Assembly (NCBI RefSeq): GCF_004923255.1 | Contig: NZ_QYRT01000038.1 | Location: forward strand, 1-37,450 | Direction of reading: 5' to 3' | Source of the DNA: Subtercola vilae | GTDB lineage: Bacteria > Actinomycetota > Actinomycetes > Actinomycetales > Microbacteriaceae | DNA length: 37,450 bases | Part shown: in pieces, positions 15,815 through 24,839 of the stretch | Layout of the letters: every line of letters starts with the position of its first letter | How positions within the stretch are numbered: the stretch's first letter is position 1 | Translations under genes and position numbers: made by a program | The notes under the pieces: model-generated | Told to the model about the DNA's origin: nothing | Database searches by the model: none | Seen by the model: only the letters and a program-made list of their open reading frames with translations

Positions 15815-16129
15815 AACGCTTCCCCTTGCAGATCGTGTAGCAGAGTGAGTGAGGATTGGCCAGCCGCTGAAGGAGCAGACTCGCAGTACGGCGTTCGCTG
15901 CTACCCGCGAACCGTGGGTCATACACTGGCCGTCCGCTGAACCTGACGGCAATCGATGACCAGGCAACATGCGGGTTTGTGTCGGCTTTGTGGTATTGCC
16001 TGCGGTTAACCGCAGAAGTATGTGGTTTCTGCAGCGTGCGATTCGCACCACGTGAGCCAGCACGCTTGTACGGTGAGTGCTTTCGAGCAGCAGTGTGGGT
16101 GAAGACCCGTCTCAAGATCAGGAGGCATC
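15815..16129. promoter_or_regulatory. 315-bp divergent control region of the polysaccharide genes
   Basis: No gene is supported here. The region holds two perfect dyads close to the glycosyltransferase: the 16-bp palindrome CTGCGGTTAACCGCAG at 16000-16015 and GTGCGA-T-TCGCAC at 16036-16048. An AGGAGG Shine-Dalgarno for the glycosyltransferase is at 16120-16125. The dyads are candidate operators for a dimeric regulator controlling one or both directions. No unambiguous -35/-10 pair could be chosen. The LAL-type regulator encoded nearby is one possible binder. Confidence 0.55.
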
Positions 16130-17464
16130 GTGAGTCAATCGGTTTGGGCGTTGATTGTCATCGGGCTGCTGTTGGTCGGTGTCAACACGCTGCTGTGGGG
16201 CGTAGCCGGCCTCTGCCGGGTGGTCGCACAATTCGTCGCGCACCGTCGGATGCACCGCAGTGCTCGGCTCGGTCGACCGGCCTTGAGCCTGCACCCGAGT
16301 GTCACGCGCGACCAGGTCGCCATCGTGATCGCCGCACACAACGAAGAACTGGTGCTGGCTGAAACGCTCCGCTCGGCTGCGCGACAGGTTCCTCTCCGGC
16401 AGGTCTTCGTCATTTCCGATGGCTCAAGCGATGGCACCGTGTCGTTGGCCCGCGACGCAGGGGCGAATGTGCTCGAGCTGAGCCCGAATAGGGGCAAGGC
16501 GGGGGCTATCGTCGCTGGCATTCGCCACTTCGATCTGAAGACTCATTTCGAGGTAGTGGTTCTGCTCGACGCCGACACGCACCTCTCAGAGAACTATCTC
16601 GAAACGGGACTGCCCCTGTTCACCGATGATGCGGTTGTCGCAGTTGCCGGGCGTGCGACCACCCTGCTGAAGCCGGGAGCCCGCTCCCTCGGCGGGCGAC
16701 TGCTGGTGGCGTACCGTGAAAGGGTCTATATCGCGGTGCAGCTGTTGATCAAATTCGGGCAGGCAGCGCGATCGATCAACGTAGTCACCATCGTGCCCGG
16801 GTTCGCCAGCATGTATCGGTCGCGGGTGCTCGAATTGATCGACATCGCAGCCCCGGGCCTGACCATCGAAGATTACAACATGACCTTCGAGATCCACGCT
16901 CGATCACTCGGCCGTATTGCGTTCCACCCGAACGCGGCCGTCGCCCTGACCCAAGACCCCGACAACTTCCACGACTATCTCAAGCAGGTCGGCCGCTGGT
17001 CGCTCGGCTTCTGGCAGACCGTCATACGTCACCCGTGGCAACCCCGAAAATTCTGGCTCGCCCTGTACCTCTACATCGCCGAACTGGTGACCAGCAGCAT
17101 ATTGCTCGTGCTGTTGGTGCCCCTCATCGCGCTCTCGGCTGCCAGCGGAGTCTTCACCTCGCTGGGGTGGAACGGTATGGTCGGTGGGTTCGAGGTCGCC
17201 GTGGTCATCTCGCCCGGCGTACTGATACTCGGTATCGTCATCCCCGACTACCTCCTGACGATCTTTGCCGCCATAGTCGCCCGCAGACCGAGTTTTCTGC
17301 TCTATGGGTTCGCCTTCCCGGTTCTGCGGCTCATCGACGCAGCCCTGTGCCTGCACCGCCTGCCGGAGGCGATTGTGGGAGAGTCGACAGGAGCATGGAC
17401 CAGCCCCTCACGGCGCGCCCCCGAGCTCACCTCACATGGCCGCGGGGCCGACGGCGAGAGCTGA
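16130..17464 (+). CDS. Membrane-bound processive family 2 glycosyltransferase (polysaccharide synthase)
   Basis: A 444-residue inner-membrane enzyme. One N-terminal membrane segment (about 6-36) is followed by a cytoplasmic GT-A domain with IAAHNEE, Asp97 (SDGSSDG), Asp147-Ala-Asp149 (DXD), Glu247-Asp248 (TIEDYNM) and Gln286..Arg289-Trp290 (QVGRW), the D,D,D,Q(Q/R)XRW set of processive synthases such as NodC, HasA, PgaC and cellulose synthase. Three or so C-terminal membrane segments follow (about 308-400). It should polymerise a UDP-amino sugar and extrude the chain. The GTG start is fixed by AGGAGG 4 nt upstream. It diverges from the sugar-nucleotide operon and its last 33 bases overlap the 3' end of the LuxR-type gene on the other strand. 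Confidence 0.94.
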   Translation: MSQSVWALIVIGLLLVGVNTLLWGVAGLCRVVAQFVAHRRMHRSARLGRPALSLHPSVTRDQVAIVIAAHNEELVLAETLRSAARQVPLRQVFVISDGSSDGTVSLARDAGANVLELSPNRGKAGAIVAGIRHFDLKTHFEVVVLLDADTHLSENYLETGLPLFTDDAVVAVAGRATTLLKPGARSLGGRLLVAYRERVYIAVQLLIKFGQAARSINVVTIVPGFASMYRSRVLELIDIAAPGLTIEDYNMTFEIHARSLGRIAFHPNAAVALTQDPDNFHDYLKQVGRWSLGFWQTVIRHPWQPRKFWLALYLYIAELVTSSILLVLLVPLIALSAASGVFTSLGWNGMVGGFEVAVVISPGVLILGIVIPDYLLTIFAAIVARRPSFLLYGFAFPVLRLIDAALCLHRLPEAIVGESTGAWTSPSRRAPELTSHGRGADGES

Positions 17465-20179
17465 GGCCGACGACGATTCGGTTTCTGCGTGCCATAGCAT
17501 TGCCAGAAGATCGGCGCGGGAATGAGCACCCGTTTTTCGGTAGACATGGGTCAATCTGACCTCGACCGTGCGCAGCGACACGAAAAGGCGTGCGGCAATC
17601 TCTTTGTTGCGGTGTCCGTGTTGCAGCAGAACCACGATCTCCTGCTCACTCGGGGTGAGGTCGACGAGAAGCCCGACCCCCTTCGGTGGCGGTTCAGGCA
17701 CTCGATGTGGTCGGATGCTCGCCAGCACCCAGCCGTTTGCACCAATGCTGGCGAATATCTGGCGCGCATTGGCACGCACCCGGTTCGCATGCTCGAATTG
17801 CGACAGTTGATCAAGCCGGTAGGCGTAGCTCAACATCAGCCGGCCCAGCTCATAGGGTGAGTCATCCGGTCTATAGTCGCTGATCGCACTGTCGAATGCA
17901 GCAATCGTGAGGGCATCGGGGGCGAGCAGCGCGCGAGCCCTCGCTCCTGCGAGAGTCGCCCAACGCGACGGCATTCTCGCGCACAGCTCATCGAAGTCGA
18001 GGAACAGAACCTGCGCTTCGCGGCGAGAGCCTGCCATCAGCGTTGCTTCGATCAGGTCGACATCGTGCCGGGCGTGCAAGGCGAGCGACATCTGAAGGGT
18101 GACCGCGCGAACGCGATGAAAATAGCCCAGGGCCTGCTCGACATTGCCCCGCATCAGGTCGAAGGTACCTTCCGCCGAAAAGAGGCGAGCAGCAAGCACG
18201 GGGTTGCGCTCACGCTCGAGCATCGACTCGCATTCGGCCATGAGGGCGCGCGCTTCCGAGGGCAGCCCTCGTACTTCGAGACTCCACGCCTGCAGAAGAG
18301 TGCGCCGAAACCGAAATACTTCGGATGCACTCGAAAGATCGCCAACGAATCTGATCGCATAATGCAAGTGGCCAGAGCGCACGTCGTTCTCAGCGGCATA
18401 CACGCCGCTGACCTCATGCAGGGCTCGATCGGATTCGCCTGCGTGCACCAAGGTTCCCACGAAGACTTTTCTGGCCTGAGCGTGGTGCTCGGCAAAACTG
18501 AGGGCCCGGCCCACCAATGTCTGCAGAGCGAGCGGCATCGATGAAATCCCAGAGGAGTCGAGAGCTGCCTGCTGAATCTCGCGGGGCTCGAGGCCACCTG
18601 CCAGCGCCGTCACTACCGAGTGCTCCCACTGCAGGAGGGGGCCAGCTCGCCCGGGGTACACCTCTCGGTCGATTCGTGAGAGAAGTTCGAGAGCACCACT
18701 CGCTTCGCCTCGCTCTGCACGCACAAACGCCATGGCTCCCAGAAGGCGCAGTGTGAGCGCAGTGGAGCCCGGTTGGGAATCTTCGAGTCGCGCTTCGACC
18801 TCGTTCGGCGAGAGGTGTTCGTCGAGCAGAAATTCGATGTGGGTCTTGATGAGCTGAAGCTCGAGCGCTTCGCTCGGCGGAATGTCGGCATCGAGAGAGA
18901 TTTGGCAGTAGCGCAGCGCGATGATGAGATCCCCGTGTTCAAAGAACGCTGTCGCCAGATCTCTCAGGTGGTCGTCTATGCGATCGGGTGGCAGCTGATT
19001 TCCGCGCGCTCGTTCGCAACATTCGATCGCGGCACTGCGATGACCACCGGCGGCCAGGGCTGTGGCAGCGGCGAGAAGCAGCTTGGCACCCCAATTGTGA
19101 GGTGATATCCATGACTCGTGCCAGACAGCCATTGCCGCATCGATGTTCTGATTGCGTTCAGCCATCAGGGTGTGAATCTCGCGTCGCTCTATCGCGGGCA
19201 TGGCCCAGTAGGTTCCTGACCGCACCAATCCGCTCGAGACGCGCACGCAGCCGGCCTCTGCTGTCACAACCCCTGACGCCAGAAGTTCGTCGAGTGCGTC
19301 TGAAGCCTCCGTCGACTCATCGAGTAGAGCGTCGAGATGGGTCAACGGCGCGGCGCAGATGTTTTTGAAGAGTTGTAACGCAGGAGCAGTCAGGCCGGAG
19401 ACAGCCTGACGGGCGATGTGCCTGGTGCGAGCCCCCAATCTGAAGGGGAGGACAAGCGAACCAGTGCCAGCCGATTCGACGGAGGGCAGCATCTGCATAA
19501 TGGCAAGGGGCAGACCATCTGCGTAGCTACAGACGATCTGAACCAGCGCATCGTCGAGCGGCAGCGGCACCGTCTCCGCAATGAGGTGAGCGATTTCATT
19601 TGGCGTGAGTGGTGCGAGCAACACGCTCGACACACCGGAGAACGCCGAGAGGGGAGACAGGCGAACCGCGCCGGGCGCACCCCGTTCTGAGAGGGCCAAC
19701 CCGGCCATGTCGTCGCCGACGGCTTCGATACTCGCAACGAGGCTCACGTTTGTAGAACTGAGTCGCGTGCTCATGTAACTCAGAATTGCGAGGCTCTCTT
19801 TGTCCATCTGGTCGATGTCGTCGACGAACACAAGCACCGGTTCGAGGGCGAGCCCTCTCAGCAGCATGAGAAGGGTCTCGGCCGCGGCGAAGAGGTCGGC
19901 GTTATCGGTCGAAACCAGAGCGAACCGCCCCGTGAACTGGGCGAGTCTCGCGTCACCGATCTTTGTCAGAACGGCAGAGAGACCTGACAGGGGGTAGAGC
20001 ATCTCTGCGCGCGATATTCGCACGAGGATCGCGTGCGTGGCGACCGAGGCGAGGGCGCTTTCGATCAGATGTGTGCGACCAGAACCTAGTGTACCGCACA
20101 CAATCAACGCACCCTCCTCGCGACTCGAGGCGAGCAAGCTGATTCTCTCTAACGCTGATGAGCGCTGAACGGTATCCAT
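17432..20179 (-). CDS. Large LAL-type LuxR-family transcriptional regulator with ATPase domain
   Basis: A 915-residue regulator. The N-terminal P-loop domain has GTLGSGRT at 29-36, where Arg35 replaces the usual Walker A lysine, and Walker B LVFVDDID at 116-123. A long helical-repeat middle (about 330-820) is typical of the LAL/MalT-like group and probably senses a ligand or protein. The C-terminal LuxR helix-turn-helix spans about 838-897 (LTPSEQEIVVLL, NKEIAARLFVSLRTVEVRL). ATP hydrolysis may be impaired by the Arg change. It lies next to the glycosyltransferase, with convergent overlapping 3' ends (17432-17464), so it is a candidate regulator of polysaccharide genes. The ATG start begins MDTVQRSSALERI; a weak GAAAG lies upstream, and the preceding 124 bp hold an AT-rich stretch suited to a promoter. 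Confidence 0.93.
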   Translation of the reverse strand: MDTVQRSSALERISLLASSREEGALIVCGTLGSGRTHLIESALASVATHAILVRISRAEMLYPLSGLSAVLTKIGDARLAQFTGRFALVSTDNADLFAAAETLLMLLRGLALEPVLVFVDDIDQMDKESLAILSYMSTRLSSTNVSLVASIEAVGDDMAGLALSERGAPGAVRLSPLSAFSGVSSVLLAPLTPNEIAHLIAETVPLPLDDALVQIVCSYADGLPLAIMQMLPSVESAGTGSLVLPFRLGARTRHIARQAVSGLTAPALQLFKNICAAPLTHLDALLDESTEASDALDELLASGVVTAEAGCVRVSSGLVRSGTYWAMPAIERREIHTLMAERNQNIDAAMAVWHESWISPHNWGAKLLLAAATALAAGGHRSAAIECCERARGNQLPPDRIDDHLRDLATAFFEHGDLIIALRYCQISLDADIPPSEALELQLIKTHIEFLLDEHLSPNEVEARLEDSQPGSTALTLRLLGAMAFVRAERGEASGALELLSRIDREVYPGRAGPLLQWEHSVVTALAGGLEPREIQQAALDSSGISSMPLALQTLVGRALSFAEHHAQARKVFVGTLVHAGESDRALHEVSGVYAAENDVRSGHLHYAIRFVGDLSSASEVFRFRRTLLQAWSLEVRGLPSEARALMAECESMLERERNPVLAARLFSAEGTFDLMRGNVEQALGYFHRVRAVTLQMSLALHARHDVDLIEATLMAGSRREAQVLFLDFDELCARMPSRWATLAGARARALLAPDALTIAAFDSAISDYRPDDSPYELGRLMLSYAYRLDQLSQFEHANRVRANARQIFASIGANGWVLASIRPHRVPEPPPKGVGLLVDLTPSEQEIVVLLQHGHRNKEIAARLFVSLRTVEVRLTHVYRKTGAHSRADLLAMLWHAETESSSASALAVGPAAM

Positions 20180-20303
20180 TGACGCATCTTTCGCACGGGT
20201 CTGGGCGCGAATTCCTTCATTTTGGCTAGTTCAAGCGAAAATTTACTTACGATTGATACGTTCTCAGGCATGCGCGACGGGCGCTAGTACCCTAACGGGG
20301 GGC

Positions 20304-20807
20304 TCAGAACCGGTATCGCGCAGTGAGCGCATTCGCCACCCGGGCGTAGGTTCGGGCATCCAGAGCCGCGCCCTCGCGGCGCATACCGCCGTCACTGACG
20401 CGAAACAGTCGGTCGAGGCGCGCCCACGACGCGCGACCCGACGAATCCCACGGGCCCGGGCCGAGACGAAGCGCGCCCCGGTCGCCGTCATGCGACGTGC
20501 TGGTGAGCTGGATGCCCAGCACCGAGCTGCCCGTCAGCCGTGCCACGATGAGCACGGGGCGGTCTTTGCCTCGCCCATCGTTCTCTTCGTAGGGCACCCA
20601 TGCCCACACGACCTCACCAGGATCAGGCCGCGCATCGGCCTTCGGCGCGTACGAGAGCTTCAGCCCCCGCAGCCGCGCAGGGTCGATTTGTGTTGTGAGC
20701 GACGAACTGCGGGAAGCGGTGGAGACTCGTGAGACAGCACGGCCAGTGGAGTCACCGCCGCCGAACAGGCGCCTGAGCGCATGAAAAAAGCCTGTGAGAC
20801 GAGCCAT
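20304..20807 (-). CDS. PemK/MazF-family toxin-like protein without visible antitoxin
   Basis: A 167-residue protein. Residues from about 63 match the PemK/MazF fold: PGEVVWAWVPYEEN, GRGKDRPVLIVA, LGIQLTS, then a C-terminal FRVSDGGMRREGAALD. MazF/PemK relatives are sequence-specific endoribonucleases, but this actinobacterial subgroup is usually found alone and an RNase role is unproven. The first 60 residues are a basic, low-complexity extension with RRLFGGG, also seen (from memory) in relatives. The ATG at 20807 is the only usable start: an in-frame TGA lies five codons upstream and no other ATG, GTG or TTG precedes the conserved part. That start lies within an intrinsic terminator hairpin (20784-20828), and the T-run encodes Phe7-Phe8. 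No antitoxin-like gene is adjacent. Confidence 0.87.
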   Translation of the reverse strand: MARLTGFFHALRRLFGGGDSTGRAVSRVSTASRSSSLTTQIDPARLRGLKLSYAPKADARPDPGEVVWAWVPYEENDGRGKDRPVLIVARLTGSSVLGIQLTSTSHDGDRGALRLGPGPWDSSGRASWARLDRLFRVSDGGMRREGAALDARTYARVANALTARYRF

Positions 20808-20828
20808 ACGGCTACCGTCTCACAGGCT
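20784..20828 (-). terminator. Intrinsic terminator overlapping the PemK-like start codon
   Basis: On the minus strand AGCCTGTGAGACG (20828-20816) pairs exactly with CGTCTCACAGGCT (20801-20789). Inside, AGCC/GGCT pairs around a GTAT loop with a 2-nt bulge. The stem is followed at once by five more T (20788-20784). This is a textbook Rho-independent terminator for the DUF3072 transcription unit, starting about 46 nt after its stop. The PemK-like ATG (20807-20805) sits at the apical loop, so the same RNA cannot be both terminated and encode the toxin-like protein. Confidence 0.85.
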
Positions 20829-20873
20829 CACGCGCGCAGTCACCCGCGACACAGCAGTGCCCAGCACACTGGC

Positions 20874-21143
20874 TCAGCTCGTACCGCGCCCGGTCTTCTG
20901 TTGCAGACGATCGATGTGCTCTGACGCCTCGGCCTTCGTGAGGTCGGCCGGAAGAGTCTCGCCCGCCTCTCGCGCAAGGGTGTCGAGGTAGCTGCGTTGG
21001 GGGCCTGTCATCGGCTCATCGCCTGTCACCCAGTCGGCCGGGTCTTTGCTGGCGTCGGTCGACGGGTCGGGGCGAGCACCGCCCAGGGTCTCACCCTCGA
21101 GTTCGGAGTTCGACTCCGGGTCGGTCTCTGGCGCGTCGCTCAA
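20874..21143 (-). CDS. DUF3072 domain-containing small protein
   Basis: An 89-residue acidic protein. The N-terminal half (about 1-40) is disordered and rich in Asp, Glu, Ser and Pro. The C-terminal half, GDEPMTGPQRSYLDTLAREAGETLP...KAEASEHIDRLQ, matches the DUF3072 family, a short actinobacterial domain of unknown function. It is cytoplasmic, with no signal peptide. The start overlaps the upstream small gene by 4 nt (ATGA), so the two are co-translated. Transcription should end at the hairpin 20828-20784. Confidence 0.9.
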   Translation of the reverse strand: MSDAPETDPESNSELEGETLGGARPDPSTDASKDPADWVTGDEPMTGPQRSYLDTLAREAGETLPADLTKAEASEHIDRLQQKTGRGTS

Positions 21144-21334
21144 TCGCGAAGGCTCTCTTTGTAGTCGTTCTTCGCCTCTGTCGCGTCACGGTTCTTCTCC
21201 GCAGCCTTCACATCGGCGTTAGCCTTGGCCTCGTCAGCCTTGTCTGAAAGACGGCCCTTAGTGTCGTCGACAGTGCGGCTGATCTTCTCGCCGGTTGCTT
21301 CTGCGGCTTCTTTAGCGTTGTCTAGCAGGCCCAT
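21140..21334 (-). CDS. Small charged helical protein, CsbD/LEA-like
   Basis: A 64-residue, very hydrophilic protein (MGLLDNAKEAAEATGEKIS...) with repeated Lys-Ala-Asp-Glu patterns and no hydrophobic core, predicted to be amphipathic helix. It resembles the many small stress-induced CsbD-like or late-embryogenesis-like proteins of actinobacteria, though I cannot assign it firmly to a named family. An AAGGAG Shine-Dalgarno 8 nt before ATG supports the start. It is the first gene of the pair with DUF3072. A stress-protective role is inferred from composition alone. Confidence 0.85.
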   Translation of the reverse strand: MGLLDNAKEAAEATGEKISRTVDDTKGRLSDKADEAKANADVKAAEKNRDATEAKNDYKESLRD

Positions 21335-21426
21335 GATGTACTCCTTCGCGTTGATCGGTTCTTCAACCCTAAAGACCTTGGCAAAGGGTCGTAAAGGTCA
21401 TGGTGGGTTTTCTCAGATCGTGCTAA

Positions 21427-21468
21427 GGCATACTGAAAGTCGGCAACGAGGCCAAGAGAGGCATACTG
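21427..21468 (+). repeat. Two 9-bp direct repeats upstream of the acyl-CoA ligase
   Basis: GGCATACTG occurs at 21427-21435 and 21460-21468, 33 bp apart, immediately upstream of the ATG at 21472. About three helical turns separate them, so they would face the same side of DNA. They might be regulator half-sites or a duplicated -10-like element (CATACT). The second copy is too close to the ATG to serve as a promoter for this start. Confidence 0.45.
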
Positions 21469-21471
21469 CAG

Positions 21472-23163
<1,692 letters not shown>

Positions 23164-23175
<12 letters not shown>

Positions 23176-23207
23176 CTGGCGCAGGAGGAGCTACTGCACG
23201 AGTAGCT
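23164..23207 (+). repeat. 14-bp direct repeat duplicating the ligase stop-codon region
   Basis: CTGCACGAGTAGCT occurs at 23164-23177 (over the real stop) and again at 23194-23207, offset by 30 bp. The second copy also lies in the inverted repeat AGCTACT-GCACG-AGTAGCT (23190-23207 region). It looks like a recent local duplication of the gene's 3' end. Confidence 0.6.
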
Positions 23208-23219
23208 ACTGACACAGAC

Positions 23220-23258
23220 AGAACCGGGCGCCCCTCGCGATGAGGAACGCCCGGCTCT
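23220..23258. terminator. Bidirectional hairpin between the ligase and amt genes
   Basis: CCGGGCG (23224-23230) pairs with CGCCCGG (23248-23254). AGA/TCT extends it outward across one mismatch, and CCTC/GAGG pairs inside around a GCGAT loop. It lies between convergent genes 45 bp after the ligase stop. No T-run follows on either strand, as is common for high-GC actinobacterial terminators. Confidence 0.6.
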
Positions 23259-23283
23259 GGCTGTGGTGCAGGTGAGGCAGTGG

Positions 23284-24606
23284 TTATGCGGGGTCGAGCA
23301 CGTAGCTCTCTTCGCCATGAACCACGGTGTCGACACCGGCGACTTCGTCTTCGGTGCTGATGCGGAACCCGATGGTCTTCTGAATGGCCGTACCGAGCAG
23401 CCAGGCAATGACGAACGAGAACACGAGTACCGAACCGGCACCGACCGCCTGCGCGCCGAGCTGGCTGAGCGGGTTCGAGTCACCGTTGCCGATGCGGTCG
23501 ATCAGGCCGATGCCGGTACCGAAGATACCGATGTAGAGCGTTCCGATGATTCCGCCGACGAGGTGAATACCCACGACGTCGAGCGAGTCATCGAAGCCGA
23601 GCTTGAACTTCAGCTCGATGGCGAGGCAGCAGATCGCGCCGGTGACGGCACCGAGAACCATGCCCCAGCCGGGCGTGAGGATGTTACAGGCCGGGGTGAT
23701 GGCCACGAGGCCGGCGACGGCGCCGGATGCCGCACCGATCGATGTCGGCTTACCGTCTTTGAACTTCTCGACGATGAGCCAACCGAGGATGGCCGCGGCG
23801 GGAGCGGCGAGCGTATTGATCCATGCGATGGCGGCCGTTCCATTGACAGCTGCTGCAGAACCGGCGTTGAAGCCGAACCAGCCGAACCACAGCAGAGCGG
23901 CGCCGAGCAGGGTCAGCGGCACGTTGTGCGGCTTCTGGATGCCCTTCTGAAAACCGATGCGCTTACCGAGTACGAGAGCGAGCGCGAGGCCCGCGGCACC
24001 GGCGTTGATGTGCACCGCAGTACCACCGGCGAAGTCGTTGACGCCCATGTTGAAGACGATCCACCCACCGTCGGTTGCCGCACCCGTGGTCGGGTCAGCG
24101 GTGAAGTTGAACACCCAGTGAGCGACCGGGAAGTACACGATGGTCACCCAGAGGAAGGCGAAGAGCATCCAGGAGCCGAACTTCGCGCGGTCGGCGATGG
24201 CGCCCGAGATCAGAGCGACGGTGATGATTGCGAAAGTGGCCTGGAAGCCCGCGAACGCCAGCCCGTACAGGTTCGCACCCGAGCCGTCGGGCGCACCCAC
24301 AAGGTCGCCCAGCAGGAACTGGCCGCTCGGGTTGCCAAGAACGCCGGGGATCAGGTCGTTCGAGGTGTTGCCCGCCACTGTGCCGAAGGCCAAGCCGTAA
24401 CCGTAGATGACCCACAGAACCCCAACGAGGCCCATGGCGCCAAAGCTCATCATCATCATGCTGACGACGCTGCGGGCCTTGACCATGCCACCGTAGAAGA
24501 AGGCAACTCCCGGGGTCATGATGAGTACGAGGGCTGCTGCAACGAGCAACCATAAAGCGTTGACGGTGGTGGTCAAATCACCGATTGTCGGGTCCGCTGT
24601 GATCAT
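23284..24606 (-). CDS. amtB: Ammonium transporter Amt family
   Basis: A 440-residue polytopic membrane protein with about 11 membrane segments that conducts ammonium/ammonia. Family signatures are clear: TPGVAFFYGGMV in the first segments, NDFAGGTAVHINAGAAGL, LLWFGWFGFNAGSA, and DVVGIHLVGGIIGTL, the last containing the second pore histidine of the twin-His pair (first in GGTAVHINAG). The C-terminal tail has the GID...EE-rich pattern expected for PII interaction. In many actinobacteria amt is followed by glnK and glnD; here the gene stands alone, with the acyl-CoA ligase convergent on it. Upstream is a possible nitrogen-regulator half-site pair (24764-24779). Confidence 0.96.
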   Translation of the reverse strand: MITADPTIGDLTTTVNALWLLVAAALVLIMTPGVAFFYGGMVKARSVVSMMMMSFGAMGLVGVLWVIYGYGLAFGTVAGNTSNDLIPGVLGNPSGQFLLGDLVGAPDGSGANLYGLAFAGFQATFAIITVALISGAIADRAKFGSWMLFAFLWVTIVYFPVAHWVFNFTADPTTGAATDGGWIVFNMGVNDFAGGTAVHINAGAAGLALALVLGKRIGFQKGIQKPHNVPLTLLGAALLWFGWFGFNAGSAAAVNGTAAIAWINTLAAPAAAILGWLIVEKFKDGKPTSIGAASGAVAGLVAITPACNILTPGWGMVLGAVTGAICCLAIELKFKLGFDDSLDVVGIHLVGGIIGTLYIGIFGTGIGLIDRIGNGDSNPLSQLGAQAVGAGSVLVFSFVIAWLLGTAIQKTIGFRISTEDEVAGVDTVVHGEESYVLDPA

Positions 24607-24763
24607 GTGAACCTAATACCTCTCTCAGAACTGAGTCAATGCGCCGTTGCCCAGTGCGCCCACGGTTCGGGCCTGTTGCCTCGGCTACGCCAATAGCTTC
24701 GTGGTTCGAGGTTTCGGCTGAGGTGAATCCATGTTTCGAGCAGGTAACGCGACAGGCCGATTT

Positions 24764-24779
24764 GTAACAACTGTGTTTC
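24764..24779 (-). promoter_or_regulatory. Possible GlnR-like site upstream of amt
   Basis: On the minus strand GAAAC-N6-GTTAC lies about 165 bp upstream of the amt start, which matches half-sites and spacing of the streptomycete/mycobacterial GlnR box (GTnAC-N6-GaAAC repeated). Only two adjacent half-sites are seen, and another GTAAC occurs at 24744-24748. Whether this organism uses GlnR is unknown. Confidence 0.3.
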
Positions 24780-24806
24780 TGAAAACCGGCAGTTCCATCG
24801 AAAGAA

Positions 24807-24829
24807 CCACCCCCCATTTTGGGAGGTGG
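24807..24829 (-). terminator. Intrinsic terminator after zapE
   Basis: CCACC-C-CCC and GGG-A-GGTGG form a 9-position stem with one mismatch around an ATTTT loop. On the minus strand the stem is followed by TTCTTT. It begins 10 bp after the zapE stop, so it ends zapE transcription before the amt promoter region. Confidence 0.65.
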
Positions 24830-24839
24830 GAGAGGTGTG

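Noticed and set aside
15815-16063. An N-terminal extension of the nucleotide-sugar dehydrogenase
   Set aside because: The internal ATG at 15814 has a strong Shine-Dalgarno and the extension has no homology-like pattern; the DNA holds promoter-type dyads.
20304-21334. A toxin-antitoxin module formed by the PemK-like gene and DUF3072 or the CsbD-like gene
   Set aside because: Neither small protein looks like a MazE/PemI DNA-binding antitoxin, and a terminator separates them from the PemK-like gene.
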